Source of the DNA: Chitinophagales bacterium
GTDB taxonomy: Bacteria; Bacteroidota; Bacteroidia; Chitinophagales; Saprospiraceae
Assembly (NCBI GenBank): GCA_013298845.1
Contig: JAAFJN010000023.1
Span: 1 to 64,000, forward strand
Reading direction: 5' to 3'
DNA: 64,000 bases
Shown here: positions 1 to 8,808 of the stretch, one piece after another
Position numbering within the stretch: position 1 is the first letter of the stretch
How the letters are laid out: each line of letters begins with the position of its first letter
Program-made: the position numbers and the translations under genes
Notes under the pieces: generated by a model
The model's database searches: none
Told to the model about the DNA's origin: nothing
What the model saw: the letters and a program-made list of their open reading frames with translations, nothing else

Positions 1-1565
1 GATTCTACAAAATGCTGAATCGCTTTGGGGAAATTCTTTTCAAAATAAGCAACATTACCCAAACCGAGGGTATTATTAAAGGTAGGCCGCAACGCGTAAC
101 TGCGTTCAAAACCTTTCAGAGCCTGGGTCAACAACGCGGCCGTATCGGAAGGCGGTGTTGATTTGTCCACGTATTTCAGCAAAGTTTCTTCACCAATGGC
201 CTGTTGCGCCCGGAAACTATTCATCGTTTCGGGTGCATTCGTGGTAACAAGGGTATAGTTGCTTTTCCAGGCACTACTGCGCTGCACCGTTAAAAAAGCA
301 CCCGCCAACGCCACAACGCCCAATACTGCCGCCAAAGTTGTGGCATTTTTTGAGGCCAAAAACTGGTTTAAATTCGCGTTATTTTCTAATTTTAAAACTT
401 TTGCCAAAACCAATACCACGGCCAAACAAAACCAAATGGATCCCTGGTACGTGAGGCGCTCGCCCATCATGGTGCCGATCAACATGGCCAAATTGCTGTA
501 CAAGGCCATCGAGGCGAGGTAAGCCAAGGCACAAAAAGCCAAGGGGTGGCGGTGTTTGATACCCCAAATACCCAAAACACCCAATGCCACGTGAATCAGG
601 AGCGAAACAATAGCACCCGCATTACCCCAACCTACCGTTGGAATCATGTTGTACGAATAATCCCACGATAAACCGACGGGCACCAGCAGTAATTGGAGGT
701 ATTTGCCCAATACCAAAATACCAGTTGCCCAGCGTTCGCCGAAACTGGCGGCCACCAATTGGTTATCGTTAAAATCGGGGGTGTACGACAATTTGCCCAT
801 AATAAGAAAACGCAGCAAAAACCACGCAATAAACGGGGCAAACAGCAGCAAACCGCGCCGCCAATCCTGGTCTTTTTGAAAAATATACAACGCGAGTGGA
901 GCAATAAACAGCAAGGTTACCGCGCCTTCTTTGGACAAAAGGGCCAGAAAAAACGCCCCCAGCGCCATCGCAACGCCATTTTTTTGGCCTTCGCCCGCCG
1001 CCAGCAGGTAATACAACGACAACACCGAAAACGCGTAACTCATGATCTCGTCGCGGCTTTTGATGTTCGCAACCACCTCCGTGTGAATGGGGTGAATCGC
1101 AAACAACAACGTCGCCCCAAAAGCCACCAACCAGCGTTCGGCACCGAGCAGTTTGCGCAGGGTAATAAAAGTGAGACCCACCGAAAACGCGTACCACAAT
1201 ACGTTCATAAAGTGGTGAATACCCGCCGATTTGGGCGCAATAGCCCATTCGATGGCAAAAGCCACCACCGATAACGGGCGGTACATGTACTCCGAATCGG
1301 TGGAAACCGACGACCCGGCGCGGTAACTATGGCTCAAAATATCCCCGATACCACCAAATCCTTTTTGCACATAGGCGTTTAAGGTGGTGACCAGCGGATC
1401 ATCCAACACAAACCCGTGGCCCAGGGTGGGCAGGTACAACACGGCCGCAATAGCCGCCAATACACCGGCGTAAAACAATGGAGTGCGCCCTTCTGATGGT
1501 TGCTGCACAGTCTTAACGACGGGCGTTGCGGGCGTACCGGCTGATTTTTTATGTTGTTTTGACAT
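1..1565 (-). CDS. TMTC-like multi-pass membrane protein with C-terminal TPR, partial
   Basis: Reading leftward from ATG at 1565 the frame stays open for about 521 codons and leaves the window, so the C-terminus is missing. After a short polar N-terminus there are many hydrophobic segments. The first extracytoplasmic loop carries the acidic pair in GFVLDDPLV, and further on come ANIKSRDEIMS and LLSKEGAV, motifs typical of bacterial relatives of the eukaryotic TMTC O-mannosyltransferases (GT-C fold). The last residues before the edge (YALRPTFNNTLGLGNVAYFE) look like the first TPR repeat, as usual in this family. The protein probably transfers sugar from a lipid-linked donor at the cytoplasmic membrane; the substrate is unknown. 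A good promoter lies upstream. Family placement is fairly secure; glycosyltransferase activity is inferred. Confidence 0.8.
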   Translation of the reverse strand, partial: MSKQHKKSAGTPATPVVKTVQQPSEGRTPLFYAGVLAAIAAVLYLPTLGHGFVLDDPLVTTLNAYVQKGFGGIGDILSHSYRAGSSVSTDSEYMYRPLSVVAFAIEWAIAPKSAGIHHFMNVLWYAFSVGLTFITLRKLLGAERWLVAFGATLLFAIHPIHTEVVANIKSRDEIMSYAFSVLSLYYLLAAGEGQKNGVAMALGAFFLALLSKEGAVTLLFIAPLALYIFQKDQDWRRGLLLFAPFIAWFLLRFLIMGKLSYTPDFNDNQLVAASFGERWATGILVLGKYLQLLLVPVGLSWDYSYNMIPTVGWGNAGAIVSLLIHVALGVLGIWGIKHRHPLAFCALAYLASMALYSNLAMLIGTMMGERLTYQGSIWFCLAVVLVLAKVLKLENNANLNQFLASKNATTLAAVLGVVALAGAFLTVQRSSAWKSNYTLVTTNAPETMNSFRAQQAIGEETLLKYVDKSTPPSDTAALLTQALKGFERSYALRPTFNNTLGLGNVAYFEKNFPKAIQHFVE

Positions 1566-1609
1566 TTGCAAAAAATAATGTTGCCGAAGGTGGCTTTAGT
1601 TTTGACGGG

Positions 1610-1639
1610 CAAAAGTATAAAAATTGGTCAAAAGTCAAA
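1610..1639 (-). promoter_or_regulatory. Bacteroidota-type promoter of the TMTC-like gene
   Basis: On the minus strand a TTTG (complement of 1636-1639) is followed after 18 bp by TACTTTTG (complement of 1610-1617), matching the Bacteroidota -33/-7 pattern TTTG-N18-20-TAnnTTTG. The start codon is about 45 nt downstream. A plus-strand TAACTTTG at 1640-1647 could serve the divergent redoxin gene but has no good -33 partner. Confidence 0.5.
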
Positions 1640-1683
1640 TAACTTTGACGCTTCGTAAAAACTTTACAAATTAGAATAAACGT

Positions 1684-2862
1684 ATGCTAAAACCTCTATT
1701 TACGTGTTTTGTAGCCCTTGCTTTGTGCGTAGGTTGCCACAAATCCACCCTCCCGACCACCGCTTCTGCGGGAGGTTTTAAACAAAATCCCGTGCTTGTA
1801 GCCGAACAACCCGTACCGACGTTGGCCATTGGTGCTACCGCCCCGGACTTTAAACTACCCGCCACCGACGGCAAATTTTACCAGTTATCCGATTTTAAAT
1901 CGGCCAAAATTTTGGTGGTCGTGTTCACCTGTAACCATTGCCCCACGGCCCAGGCTTACGAAGAGCGATTGGTAAAAGTTTGCGCCGATTACAAAAGCAA
2001 AAACGTGGCTTTTGTGGCCATTTCGCCCAATAGCCCGCCGGCGTTGTTGTACGAAGAAGAGGGTTATACCGACCTCAACGACGACTACGAAGCCATGAAA
2101 ATCCGGGCGGCCAATCAAAAATTCAACTTTCCTTACCTTTACGACGGCGATAATGAAGCCGTTTCGATCAAATACGGTCCGGTGGCAACACCCCACGTTT
2201 TTGTGTTCGATCAACAACGCAAATTGCGCTACAACGGCCGCTTCGATGCCATCGAAAAACCCGGAAAAGCCAACGCCGAAGACCTTCGCGCCGCCTTAGA
2301 TGCCCTATTGGCCGATAAAGAAGTGGCCCAACCCGTCACCAAAACCTTTGGTTGTTCGACCAAATGGGCGTGGAAAAATGCCTACCAGGAAAAAACGGAA
2401 AAGGAGTGGCAAAGTCGCCCGGTCACCTTGGTGAAATTGGACAAACAAGGCATCAAAAATGTGGTTAGCAACAAAGATTCGAACAAATTACGCCTTATCA
2501 ACGTGTGGGCGACCTGGTGCGGTCCCTGCGTGTTGGAATACCCCGATTTTTTGAAACTACAACGCATGTACGGCGCGCGCGATTTTGAATTCGTGTCCAT
2601 TTCGGCCGATAAACCCGCCAAAGAGGCCAATGTGTTGCGCTTTTTGCAGGAAAAACACTCCGGTGTTAGCAATTATATTTTTGGCGAAGACGACAATTAC
2701 GCGTTAATCGAGGCCATTGATCCCAAATGGAACGGTGCGTTGCCGTACACCGTTTTGGTAGAACCGGGTGGAAAAGTAGTGTGGAGCCAGCAGGGCGAAG
2801 TGAACATGACGGCGTTGCGGAAAATCATCGTTGAACACCCGAAAATGGGGCGTTATTTTTAG
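1684..2862 (+). CDS. Lipoprotein with two fused thioredoxin-fold (AhpC/TSA-like and TlpA-like) domains
   Basis: The 392-residue product starts with a lipoprotein signal (lipobox LCVG before Cys18). Residues about 48-210 form an AhpC/TSA-type redoxin domain with a C-N-H-C motif (Cys83, Cys86), continuing to the GCSTKW element often seen in this redoxin family. Residues about 245-392 form a second, TlpA/ResA-like domain with the classic WCGPC motif (Cys279, Cys282) and a cis-Pro region (ALPYTV). It probably works as a membrane-anchored periplasmic thiol-disulfide oxidoreductase. The two-domain fusion gives four redox cysteines in one chain, which could pass electrons between domains. Substrates cannot be read from context: the neighbours are divergent or convergent and look unrelated. 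Domain calls are firm; redox direction is unknown. Confidence 0.85.
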   Translation: MLKPLFTCFVALALCVGCHKSTLPTTASAGGFKQNPVLVAEQPVPTLAIGATAPDFKLPATDGKFYQLSDFKSAKILVVVFTCNHCPTAQAYEERLVKVCADYKSKNVAFVAISPNSPPALLYEEEGYTDLNDDYEAMKIRAANQKFNFPYLYDGDNEAVSIKYGPVATPHVFVFDQQRKLRYNGRFDAIEKPGKANAEDLRAALDALLADKEVAQPVTKTFGCSTKWAWKNAYQEKTEKEWQSRPVTLVKLDKQGIKNVVSNKDSNKLRLINVWATWCGPCVLEYPDFLKLQRMYGARDFEFVSISADKPAKEANVLRFLQEKHSGVSNYIFGEDDNYALIEAIDPKWNGALPYTVLVEPGGKVVWSQQGEVNMTALRKIIVEHPKMGRYF

Positions 2863-2889
2863 GATTCAGTTCATTAGTGGCCATTTGTG

Positions 2890-2908
2890 CGCCGAACGGG
2901 GTTCGGCG
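2890..2908. terminator. Short GC-rich hairpin between convergent genes
   Basis: An 8-bp perfect inverted repeat (CGCCGAAC at 2890-2897, GTTCGGCG at 2901-2908) with a 3-nt loop sits in the 51-bp gap between the converging redoxin and phosphoesterase genes. There is no strong T-run on either side, so a terminator role is suggested mainly by position. Confidence 0.4.
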
Positions 2909-2913
2909 GTACT

Positions 2914-3414
2914 TTACCCGCGCTTACCAATTTCAATCACCTCCAAATTACTAATTTTACCCTCGGCGATGTCAAAACGCACGAGGGTTTTTATTTGGTG
3001 CCAACCCTCATTACCGCAGGCACCCGGATTGATGTGCAAAAACTGCAATTTTTTATCGGGCATAACCTTCAAAATATGCGAATGGCCCGAAATAAACAGG
3101 CCGTTGACGGGTGGGTTTTCTTCCAACAAGGGACGAACGCGCGGATGATACCGGCCCGGATAACCACCGATATGGGTCATAAAAACCGGCACGCCTTCGC
3201 ATTCAAAACGGAGATCAAGCGGCATTTCGACCTGAATTGCGTTATTGTCAATATTGCCGTACACACCGCGCAAGGGTTTAAACGCCCGCAATTGGTCAAT
3301 AATTTGAAGGGTGCCAAAATCACCGGCGTGCCAAATTTCGTCGCAGGATTCAAAATATTGAAATACTTTTGCATCCAAGTGCGCGTGGGTATCCGACATG
3401 AGTCCTATTTTCAT
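2914..3414 (-). CDS. YfcE/MJ0936-type metallophosphoesterase
   Basis: A 166-residue single-domain calcineurin-like phosphoesterase. The metal-binding motifs appear in order: SDTHAHLD at the N-terminus (D-x-H), HAGD near residue 30, GNIDN near 55, THIGG near 80, GHSHILK near 110 and NPGACGN near 130. The length matches the YfcE/MJ0936 group, small cytoplasmic phosphodiesterases acting in vitro on model substrates; the natural substrate is generally unknown. The ATG at 3414 is preceded after only 4 nt by a perfect TAACTTTG on the minus strand (3419-3426), so the mRNA may have almost no leader. It diverges from the DUF5916 gene. Family assignment is secure. Confidence 0.9.
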   Translation of the reverse strand: MKIGLMSDTHAHLDAKVFQYFESCDEIWHAGDFGTLQIIDQLRAFKPLRGVYGNIDNNAIQVEMPLDLRFECEGVPVFMTHIGGYPGRYHPRVRPLLEENPPVNGLFISGHSHILKVMPDKKLQFLHINPGACGNEGWHQIKTLVRFDIAEGKISNLEVIEIGKRG

Positions 3415-3418
3415 GCCG

Positions 3419-3426
3419 CAAAGTTA
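3419..3426 (-). promoter_or_regulatory. -7 box next to the phosphoesterase start codon
   Basis: TAACTTTG on the minus strand matches TAnnTTTG and ends 4 nt before the ATG at 3414. If used, it would place the transcription start at or within a few bases of the start codon, giving a leaderless or near-leaderless mRNA. Confidence 0.4.
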
Positions 3427-3480
3427 GCGCATAAAACGCATCATTAGAGCGGTATATCTTTCACAATAACCATTCTTTTT

Positions 3481-5802
3481 ATGAACTTAAAAACGACATT
3501 CCTGATTATCGTTGGTCTTTTCTGGCAAATCTACACCTCCGCGCAACGCACCTACGACATTCCCTTTCGCGTTACCCTGCCCACCATTGACGGCCTCGTG
3601 GAAGAAGACAGTTTGCGGGATTTGCCGGTGTTTGACCAGTTCACCACTACCCTGCCCACCGCCGGAAAAACGCCCCAATCACCCACCAAAGCCTGGATGA
3701 TCCACACGCCGGAGGGCATTTACGTGGCGGCCATTTGCAGTAGTAATAACCTGCGCAACGAGGGCAGTTTGCGCGACCAAACCGGTACCGGCGATAACCT
3801 TACCCTGGGTTTTGATACCTGGAACGACGACCAAAATGCCTTTGAATTTACGGTCAATGCCTTTGGTCAGCGGGTAGAACAACGCGCCACCAGTACGGCA
3901 ACGGAAGTCAATTTTAATACCCATTGGCGGGTGCGCACTGCTCGCCGCGCCGATGGCTGGACCGCCGAATTTTTTATTCCCTTCACGGCATTGCGTTTTT
4001 CCAAACAGAATACAAACTGGGGCGTACAAATTACCCGGCGCGACCCCGGCACGGGCGAAATCTCCAACTGGAACCCCACGGATCCTTTGGTGCGCGACCG
4101 GGTGTTGCAGTATGGGACTTTGGAAAATTTAGTGATTGGGAGAACCAAACAGCGGTTGGGCGTGGCGGTGTTGGCGCAGGCGGCGGGATCAGACCAAGAG
4201 TCCATTAAAGACACTCCGGTAAATGCCGCAATGGATGGAAAGATTGGGATTGGGACTGCCTCCACCCTCGACTTTTCTTTTTTTACCGAAAGAACATTGG
4301 CGAACAAAGACTTTTCCTATTTACTTTCTAATTTTAGCAAAGTCCAGCAACCCTCTTTTCGTCAATTCTTTACGGAAGAGCCGGGTTTATTTCAAAAAAC
4401 AAACCTATCGGATCAATTGCTCTACATGGACGACCGAATATTCTTACCTTATTTTATTTCACCAGCCGGCTTTATTCAGGAAAACTCCAGATCCTTAAAC
4501 CATGTACGCCTCACGTCGCGGTTAAATAATGGTATCGGATTGGGCATAAGCAATCTGCTACTGAGCAGACCTACCGCGTTCGTTGAATTTAGCCGCGTAA
4601 AATACCTCCAGCAGCCGTTTGTCAATAATATTAGTGTTGAAAAAGTGCTGCGCAACAATTCGTGGGTGCAGGTTTCCAATCAATTTTGTTTTTTGGGCGC
4701 GAAAGAAATTAACCAAAACTTTACTTCGATGGCCACCCAATTGCGCGACAAAACCAACCGATTTCAAATAAGTGGACAGTTGAATACCAAAATGCAGAAC
4801 AGCCATACCATTGCGGATGGCAGAATTAGTTTTCAAAAAATAAACGGCATATTTCAATACGGTATCACCCACAATTCCCCGAAAAAAATAAACCCTAATT
4901 TTATTGGTGTATCCATTCCGCAGTTAGAATCTAACACAACGGGGTATTTTAATTGGAATAATTTCAGCGGAGAACAAAAATACTGGCTCAATTCGACGCG
5001 TTACGCACGGTTTGGGGATACCTACAATGATGTTTTTGAAAATTATGCGGTATATTATTTAACGATTGGACACCGCGGGCTAAACAAACGTTTTCAGGAG
5101 ATTGACGTATCGTTCAGTACCAACCCGACGGGGCAAAAACAAGGGCTTGTTTTCACGGATGCCACGTATATCTCAAAGCGGCTTTATTGGCCTTTAGCCG
5201 CTGATTTTTCATTCACCACCGACGCGCGTCGGCGGGCTACCGTACAAGTGGCCGCAAGGTTGAGTAATATTGCCCGCCAAGAACGAGGCCAACACGAAAT
5301 AAAAGTAGCCGGTCGCTGGGTTGCACACCAAAAATTAGCGCTTTCGCTGGAGCAAATAATGGGCTACACCCACCGGAGTATAACAACCATTAATACCAGA
5401 GTCGTACCGGATCGTTTGGCAGAACAGAACAACCAGGTCATTTATTCAACCGTAGCCAGCGTACAATACACGCCTTCGCGGGTATTGACGTTCAACGTTA
5501 TGCTACAAAACCGCTGGCTGAGTTTGCGGCAACGGCAACTATTAGCGTATGAAAATAAACAATTCAACAATTATGATTACGATTTTATCCATAATCCGGC
5601 CAACAGCAGTTATTCTGTTTTTAGCATTAACGGTGATATTAACTTCAATTCCGCGAGTTTTTTGCGTTTTAGTTATGCATCGCAAAAAATAGATATTTTC
5701 CAAAACACCTTTCCGGTTGCGGCAATCGTCCCCGAAATAAAAAGAAGATACTCGCGGCGGATATTTTATGCATCGTTGATCTGGAACCTCAACCGGATTT
5801 GA
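3481..5802 (+). CDS. DUF5916 protein: CBM9-like domain plus predicted outer-membrane beta-barrel
   Basis: A 773-residue exported protein with a cleavable signal peptide (hydrophobic core to about residue 21, then QRTYDIP). Residues about 28-215 form a CBM9-like beta-sandwich, recognised from PTIDGLVEEDSL, the GDNLTLGFDTWNDDQNAFEF stretch and WTAEFFIPFTALRF. The remaining 550 residues are rich in alternating polar/aromatic strands and end in aromatic-rich strands, as in the barrel part of DUF5916 proteins. The family is common in Bacteroidota and is presumed to sit in the outer membrane; its molecular role is unknown. It stands alone, divergent from the phosphoesterase and 76 bp before the next secreted protein gene. 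Family call good; barrel topology inferred. Confidence 0.8.
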   Translation: MNLKTTFLIIVGLFWQIYTSAQRTYDIPFRVTLPTIDGLVEEDSLRDLPVFDQFTTTLPTAGKTPQSPTKAWMIHTPEGIYVAAICSSNNLRNEGSLRDQTGTGDNLTLGFDTWNDDQNAFEFTVNAFGQRVEQRATSTATEVNFNTHWRVRTARRADGWTAEFFIPFTALRFSKQNTNWGVQITRRDPGTGEISNWNPTDPLVRDRVLQYGTLENLVIGRTKQRLGVAVLAQAAGSDQESIKDTPVNAAMDGKIGIGTASTLDFSFFTERTLANKDFSYLLSNFSKVQQPSFRQFFTEEPGLFQKTNLSDQLLYMDDRIFLPYFISPAGFIQENSRSLNHVRLTSRLNNGIGLGISNLLLSRPTAFVEFSRVKYLQQPFVNNISVEKVLRNNSWVQVSNQFCFLGAKEINQNFTSMATQLRDKTNRFQISGQLNTKMQNSHTIADGRISFQKINGIFQYGITHNSPKKINPNFIGVSIPQLESNTTGYFNWNNFSGEQKYWLNSTRYARFGDTYNDVFENYAVYYLTIGHRGLNKRFQEIDVSFSTNPTGQKQGLVFTDATYISKRLYWPLAADFSFTTDARRRATVQVAARLSNIARQERGQHEIKVAGRWVAHQKLALSLEQIMGYTHRSITTINTRVVPDRLAEQNNQVIYSTVASVQYTPSRVLTFNVMLQNRWLSLRQRQLLAYENKQFNNYDYDFIHNPANSSYSVFSINGDINFNSASFLRFSYASQKIDIFQNTFPVAAIVPEIKRRYSRRIFYASLIWNLNRI

Positions 5803-5852
5803 ATATTTTGTACAAATCTTTGCTTTTGGCAACAAAACGTATTTCAGCGAAT

Positions 5853-5860
5853 TACCTTTG
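5853..5860 (+). promoter_or_regulatory. -7 box for the BNR-repeat protein
   Basis: TACCTTTG matches TAnnTTTG and lies 18 nt before the ATG at 5879. No well-spaced -33 TTTG is visible (the nearest is 24 bp upstream). Its position rules out the in-frame TTG at 5858 as start. Confidence 0.4.
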
Positions 5861-5878
5861 GAATCTAAATTGTTTTTT

Positions 5879-8383
5879 ATGCCAAAAATATACCTGTTTG
5901 GGGCGTTAATTGCCCTGTTTTTTGCCCAATGTACGTCGAAAAAAACCAAATTCGACAAAGACGACGAACGCCTCGAAATTGCGGCGGCGTTTGAATTTTG
6001 GAACCAAAGCCGCATGTACCCCGACGGCAAACTACACACCGAAAAACTCATGGCCGCCTTGCAGGAATGGCGCGACAAAGCCGTAGAACGCGGCGGACCA
6101 TTTGCCGATTGGGAGGCCATTGGCCCCAAAAACATCGGTGGACGAACCATTTCTTTCGCTATTCACCCGCAAAACCCCGATATTTTGTTCATGGGAGCCG
6201 CTTCCGGTGGTTTGTGGAAAAGCACCACCCAGGGCAAAGGCGCAACGGCGTGGGAACGCATTGAAACGGGATTTCCGGTGATTGGCGTAGGGGCCATTGC
6301 CATTGATCCCGTCAATCCCAATAATATGTTTATCGGCACGGGCGAAGTGTATAATTTCGAAAATTCCGCGCCCAACAACGTCATCCGCACCACCCGTGGC
6401 ACCTACGGCATCGGGATTCTAAAATCTACCGATGGCGGTGCTACCTGGCAAAAATCGTGGGATGCTAACTACAACGATCTCACCGGCGTGCAGGAAATAA
6501 AAATTAACCCGCTGCGCCCCCAAACCGTCTATGCTACCACCACCGAGGGCCTCCTGCGGTCGTACAACGGCGGCGCTTCGTGGACCACAATTCTGAACCG
6601 CAAAATGGCCGTTGATTTCGACATGAGTCCGGCGGATACCAGCGTCATTTTTGTTACTTTTGGTTCTTTGGACGACCAAAATGTCAGCGGCGTATTCCGT
6701 TCGCTCGACGGTGGCAACAATTTCGCCCAACTTACCAGCGGGTTACCGGCCTCTTATTCGGGCAAAACCATGCTCGATATTTCCAAATCAAACCCGGAAA
6801 TCATCTACGCCTCCGTGGCCGATGCTTTTGCCCAAAAAGGTTTGTATAAATCGGAAAACGGCGGCAATACCTGGCAGGTAGTGAACACAACCGACGTTTG
6901 CACGTATCAGGGTTGGTACTCGCACGACGTGGCGATTTCGCCCACCGATCCCAACCGGTTTTTGTGGTGCGGCATTGATATGTTTTTATCCACCAACGGC
7001 GGAGCCACGGCGCAACGGGTAACGTATTGGTATAATTGGGATTTTGGTATTGTGCCGGTGGGTGGCCCCGAAGGTCCGCCGGATTACGTGCACGCGGATA
7101 TTCACCACATTTATTACCTCGAAGACATTGTTTATTGCATCTCTGACGGTGGCTTGTTTGCCTCCCTCAACGGCGGCGGGGCCTGGGAAGGGCGCAATGG
7201 CTCGTACCAAACCCAGCAGTTTTACGCCAATTTTAGCAACTCCGCTACTGATCCCAATAAAGGAGTGGGCGGTATGCAAGATAATGCAACGGCAGTGTAT
7301 TTGGGCGACGGGGCCTGGAAACGAGTCATTGGTGGCGACGGCGGCAGCACGGCCATTAATCCGTTCGACGATAATATTATGTATGGTTCCTCGCAAAACG
7401 GCAATTTTTACCTCTCTAATGACGCATTCGACGACTTTACTAATTTCCCGGCTCCGCTGCCAGGTACGAATTCCGCTTTTATTGCGCCGTTTGAACTGGC
7501 CCCTTCCAACCCGGAGGTGGTGTATTCCGGCAAAAATATTTTGTGCAAATACGATTTTGTCCAAGGTGGCGAATGGCTGGAACTCTCCTCGGCGGGTGGC
7601 TCTATCGTGACCATTGCCGTTAACCCCAACGACGAAAACGACGTGTATTTTAGCCGCGCTCCAACCAACAGCGAACAACCTAAAGTATTCAAAATCAACG
7701 CTATTACCGAAGAAGCCGTTGAAATGAGCGGCTTGCCCAACCGTATCTGCATGGATATTGCCCGCCACCCGGTGGATGCCAATACCGTGTACGCGGTGCT
7801 ATCGGGTTTTGGCACCGAACACCTGTGGCGCACCACCAACGGCGGCACTACCTGGGCGGCCGTTCCCGGTATCCCCGACGTGCCCACCAACAGCGTTTTG
7901 GTAGATCCGCTGATCCCACAATTTATTTACGTCGCCAACGATTTGGGCGTATGGTTCTCTCCCGACGAAGGTCAAACCTGGGAACACCTGAGCGCCAACG
8001 GCCCACAGGCCATGCTCGCCATGCACCTGAGCATCACCGCCGACCGCAAATTGCGCGTGGCTACCCACGGTTTGGGCGTTTGGCAAACGGAAATGAAAAC
8101 ATCGGGAACCGAACAGGTGGTGATCAACAACGACGATGTACAAATTTGGCCTAATCCCGCCGTGGATGCCGTACAGGTTCAATGGAAAGGAGCCGCCGCT
8201 TTTAAAGGTCGTTACAGCCTGCATACAACTACGGGTGCCGTGGCCATGAGCAATACGCCACTCCAGTTAATGCCCGGAGAAAGCCAACAGATTGCGGTGG
8301 GTCAATTGGCCAACGGTGTGTATTGGTTGGTTTTGGAACAAAAAGGCCAAAAACAGGTGAAAAAAGTGGTTATTCGCCGGTAA
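5879..8383 (+). CDS. Secreted BNR/Asp-box (VPS10-like) beta-propeller protein with T9SS sorting domain
   Basis: An 834-residue exported protein. The ATG at 5879 is preferred to the in-frame TTG at 5858 because it follows a TACCTTTG -7 box and opens a compact signal sequence. That signal ends in FFAQ before Cys18, a weak lipobox. The body has repeated Asp-box motifs such as STDGGATW, SENGGNTW, TTNGGTTW and SPDEGQTW, typical of sortilin/BNR beta-propellers. The last 80 residues (QIWPNPAVDAV, then DV-strand pattern, ending KKVVIRR) are a type A T9SS sorting domain. The protein is probably released or anchored on the cell surface, where propellers commonly bind or hydrolyse glycans or act as structural modules; no catalytic residues are claimed. 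The mix of possible lipoprotein signal and T9SS signal is odd. Confidence 0.82.
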   Translation: MPKIYLFGALIALFFAQCTSKKTKFDKDDERLEIAAAFEFWNQSRMYPDGKLHTEKLMAALQEWRDKAVERGGPFADWEAIGPKNIGGRTISFAIHPQNPDILFMGAASGGLWKSTTQGKGATAWERIETGFPVIGVGAIAIDPVNPNNMFIGTGEVYNFENSAPNNVIRTTRGTYGIGILKSTDGGATWQKSWDANYNDLTGVQEIKINPLRPQTVYATTTEGLLRSYNGGASWTTILNRKMAVDFDMSPADTSVIFVTFGSLDDQNVSGVFRSLDGGNNFAQLTSGLPASYSGKTMLDISKSNPEIIYASVADAFAQKGLYKSENGGNTWQVVNTTDVCTYQGWYSHDVAISPTDPNRFLWCGIDMFLSTNGGATAQRVTYWYNWDFGIVPVGGPEGPPDYVHADIHHIYYLEDIVYCISDGGLFASLNGGGAWEGRNGSYQTQQFYANFSNSATDPNKGVGGMQDNATAVYLGDGAWKRVIGGDGGSTAINPFDDNIMYGSSQNGNFYLSNDAFDDFTNFPAPLPGTNSAFIAPFELAPSNPEVVYSGKNILCKYDFVQGGEWLELSSAGGSIVTIAVNPNDENDVYFSRAPTNSEQPKVFKINAITEEAVEMSGLPNRICMDIARHPVDANTVYAVLSGFGTEHLWRTTNGGTTWAAVPGIPDVPTNSVLVDPLIPQFIYVANDLGVWFSPDEGQTWEHLSANGPQAMLAMHLSITADRKLRVATHGLGVWQTEMKTSGTEQVVINNDDVQIWPNPAVDAVQVQWKGAAAFKGRYSLHTTTGAVAMSNTPLQLMPGESQQIAVGQLANGVYWLVLEQKGQKQVKKVVIRR

Positions 8384-8391
8384 AATGCGAG

Positions 8392-8808
8392 ATTGAACCG
8401 CAGAACCGAAGGTTGAACACCGAACCGAAATTTTGAACATCGAACATCGAACAGCGAACACCGAACACCGAACATCGAACACCGAATTTTTAATGCAGAA
8501 CACCAAAATTTTGAACACCGAACACCGAACATCGAATTTTTAATGTAGAACACCGAATTTTGAACACCGAAACAACATTTAATAGAACAATATTAAGCAC
8601 AATTAACTACTACGCAATATTACCTAATACTTAAGTGACATTTACCTAAATTACAAATAGCCTTAGCACTAATGATTGAATATGGTTAGGCGGTCTCATA
8701 AAAAAAACACTTCGGCGTTCGGTGTTCAAAATTCGGTGTTCTACATTAAAATTTCGGTGTTCGCTGTTCGATGTTCGATGTTCGATGTTCAACTGTTCAA
8801 CTGTTCAA
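8392..8808. repeat. Dispersed GAACACCG/CGGTGTTC inverted repeat element, copy 1
   Basis: This fills the gap between two convergent genes. From about 8392 to 8573 the plus strand carries many imperfect copies of GAACACCGAA and GAACATCGAA mixed with ATTTTTAATG(T/C)AGAACACC units. From about 8711 to 8808 the complementary motifs (CGGTGTTC, CGATGTTCGATGTTC, CTACATTAAAATT) appear. The two arms could pair across a 140-bp AT-rich core (8574-8710) in which I see no gene. The right arm runs into the stop codon of the aminotransferase gene. Two related elements lie at 24079-24278 and 49907-49974. Short frames in it encode only repetitive F-D-V-R-C-S-type peptides. Confidence 0.85.

Noticed and set aside
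2887-3447. Rightward 186-residue protein gene opposite the phosphoesterase
   Set aside because: It is the antisense shadow of a gene with complete metallophosphoesterase motifs.
8267-8553. Two overlapping 83-residue protein genes made of FDVRCS-like repeats
   Set aside because: They are translations of the GAACACCG repeat in two frames, overlap the end of a real gene on the other strand, and have no independent start signals.
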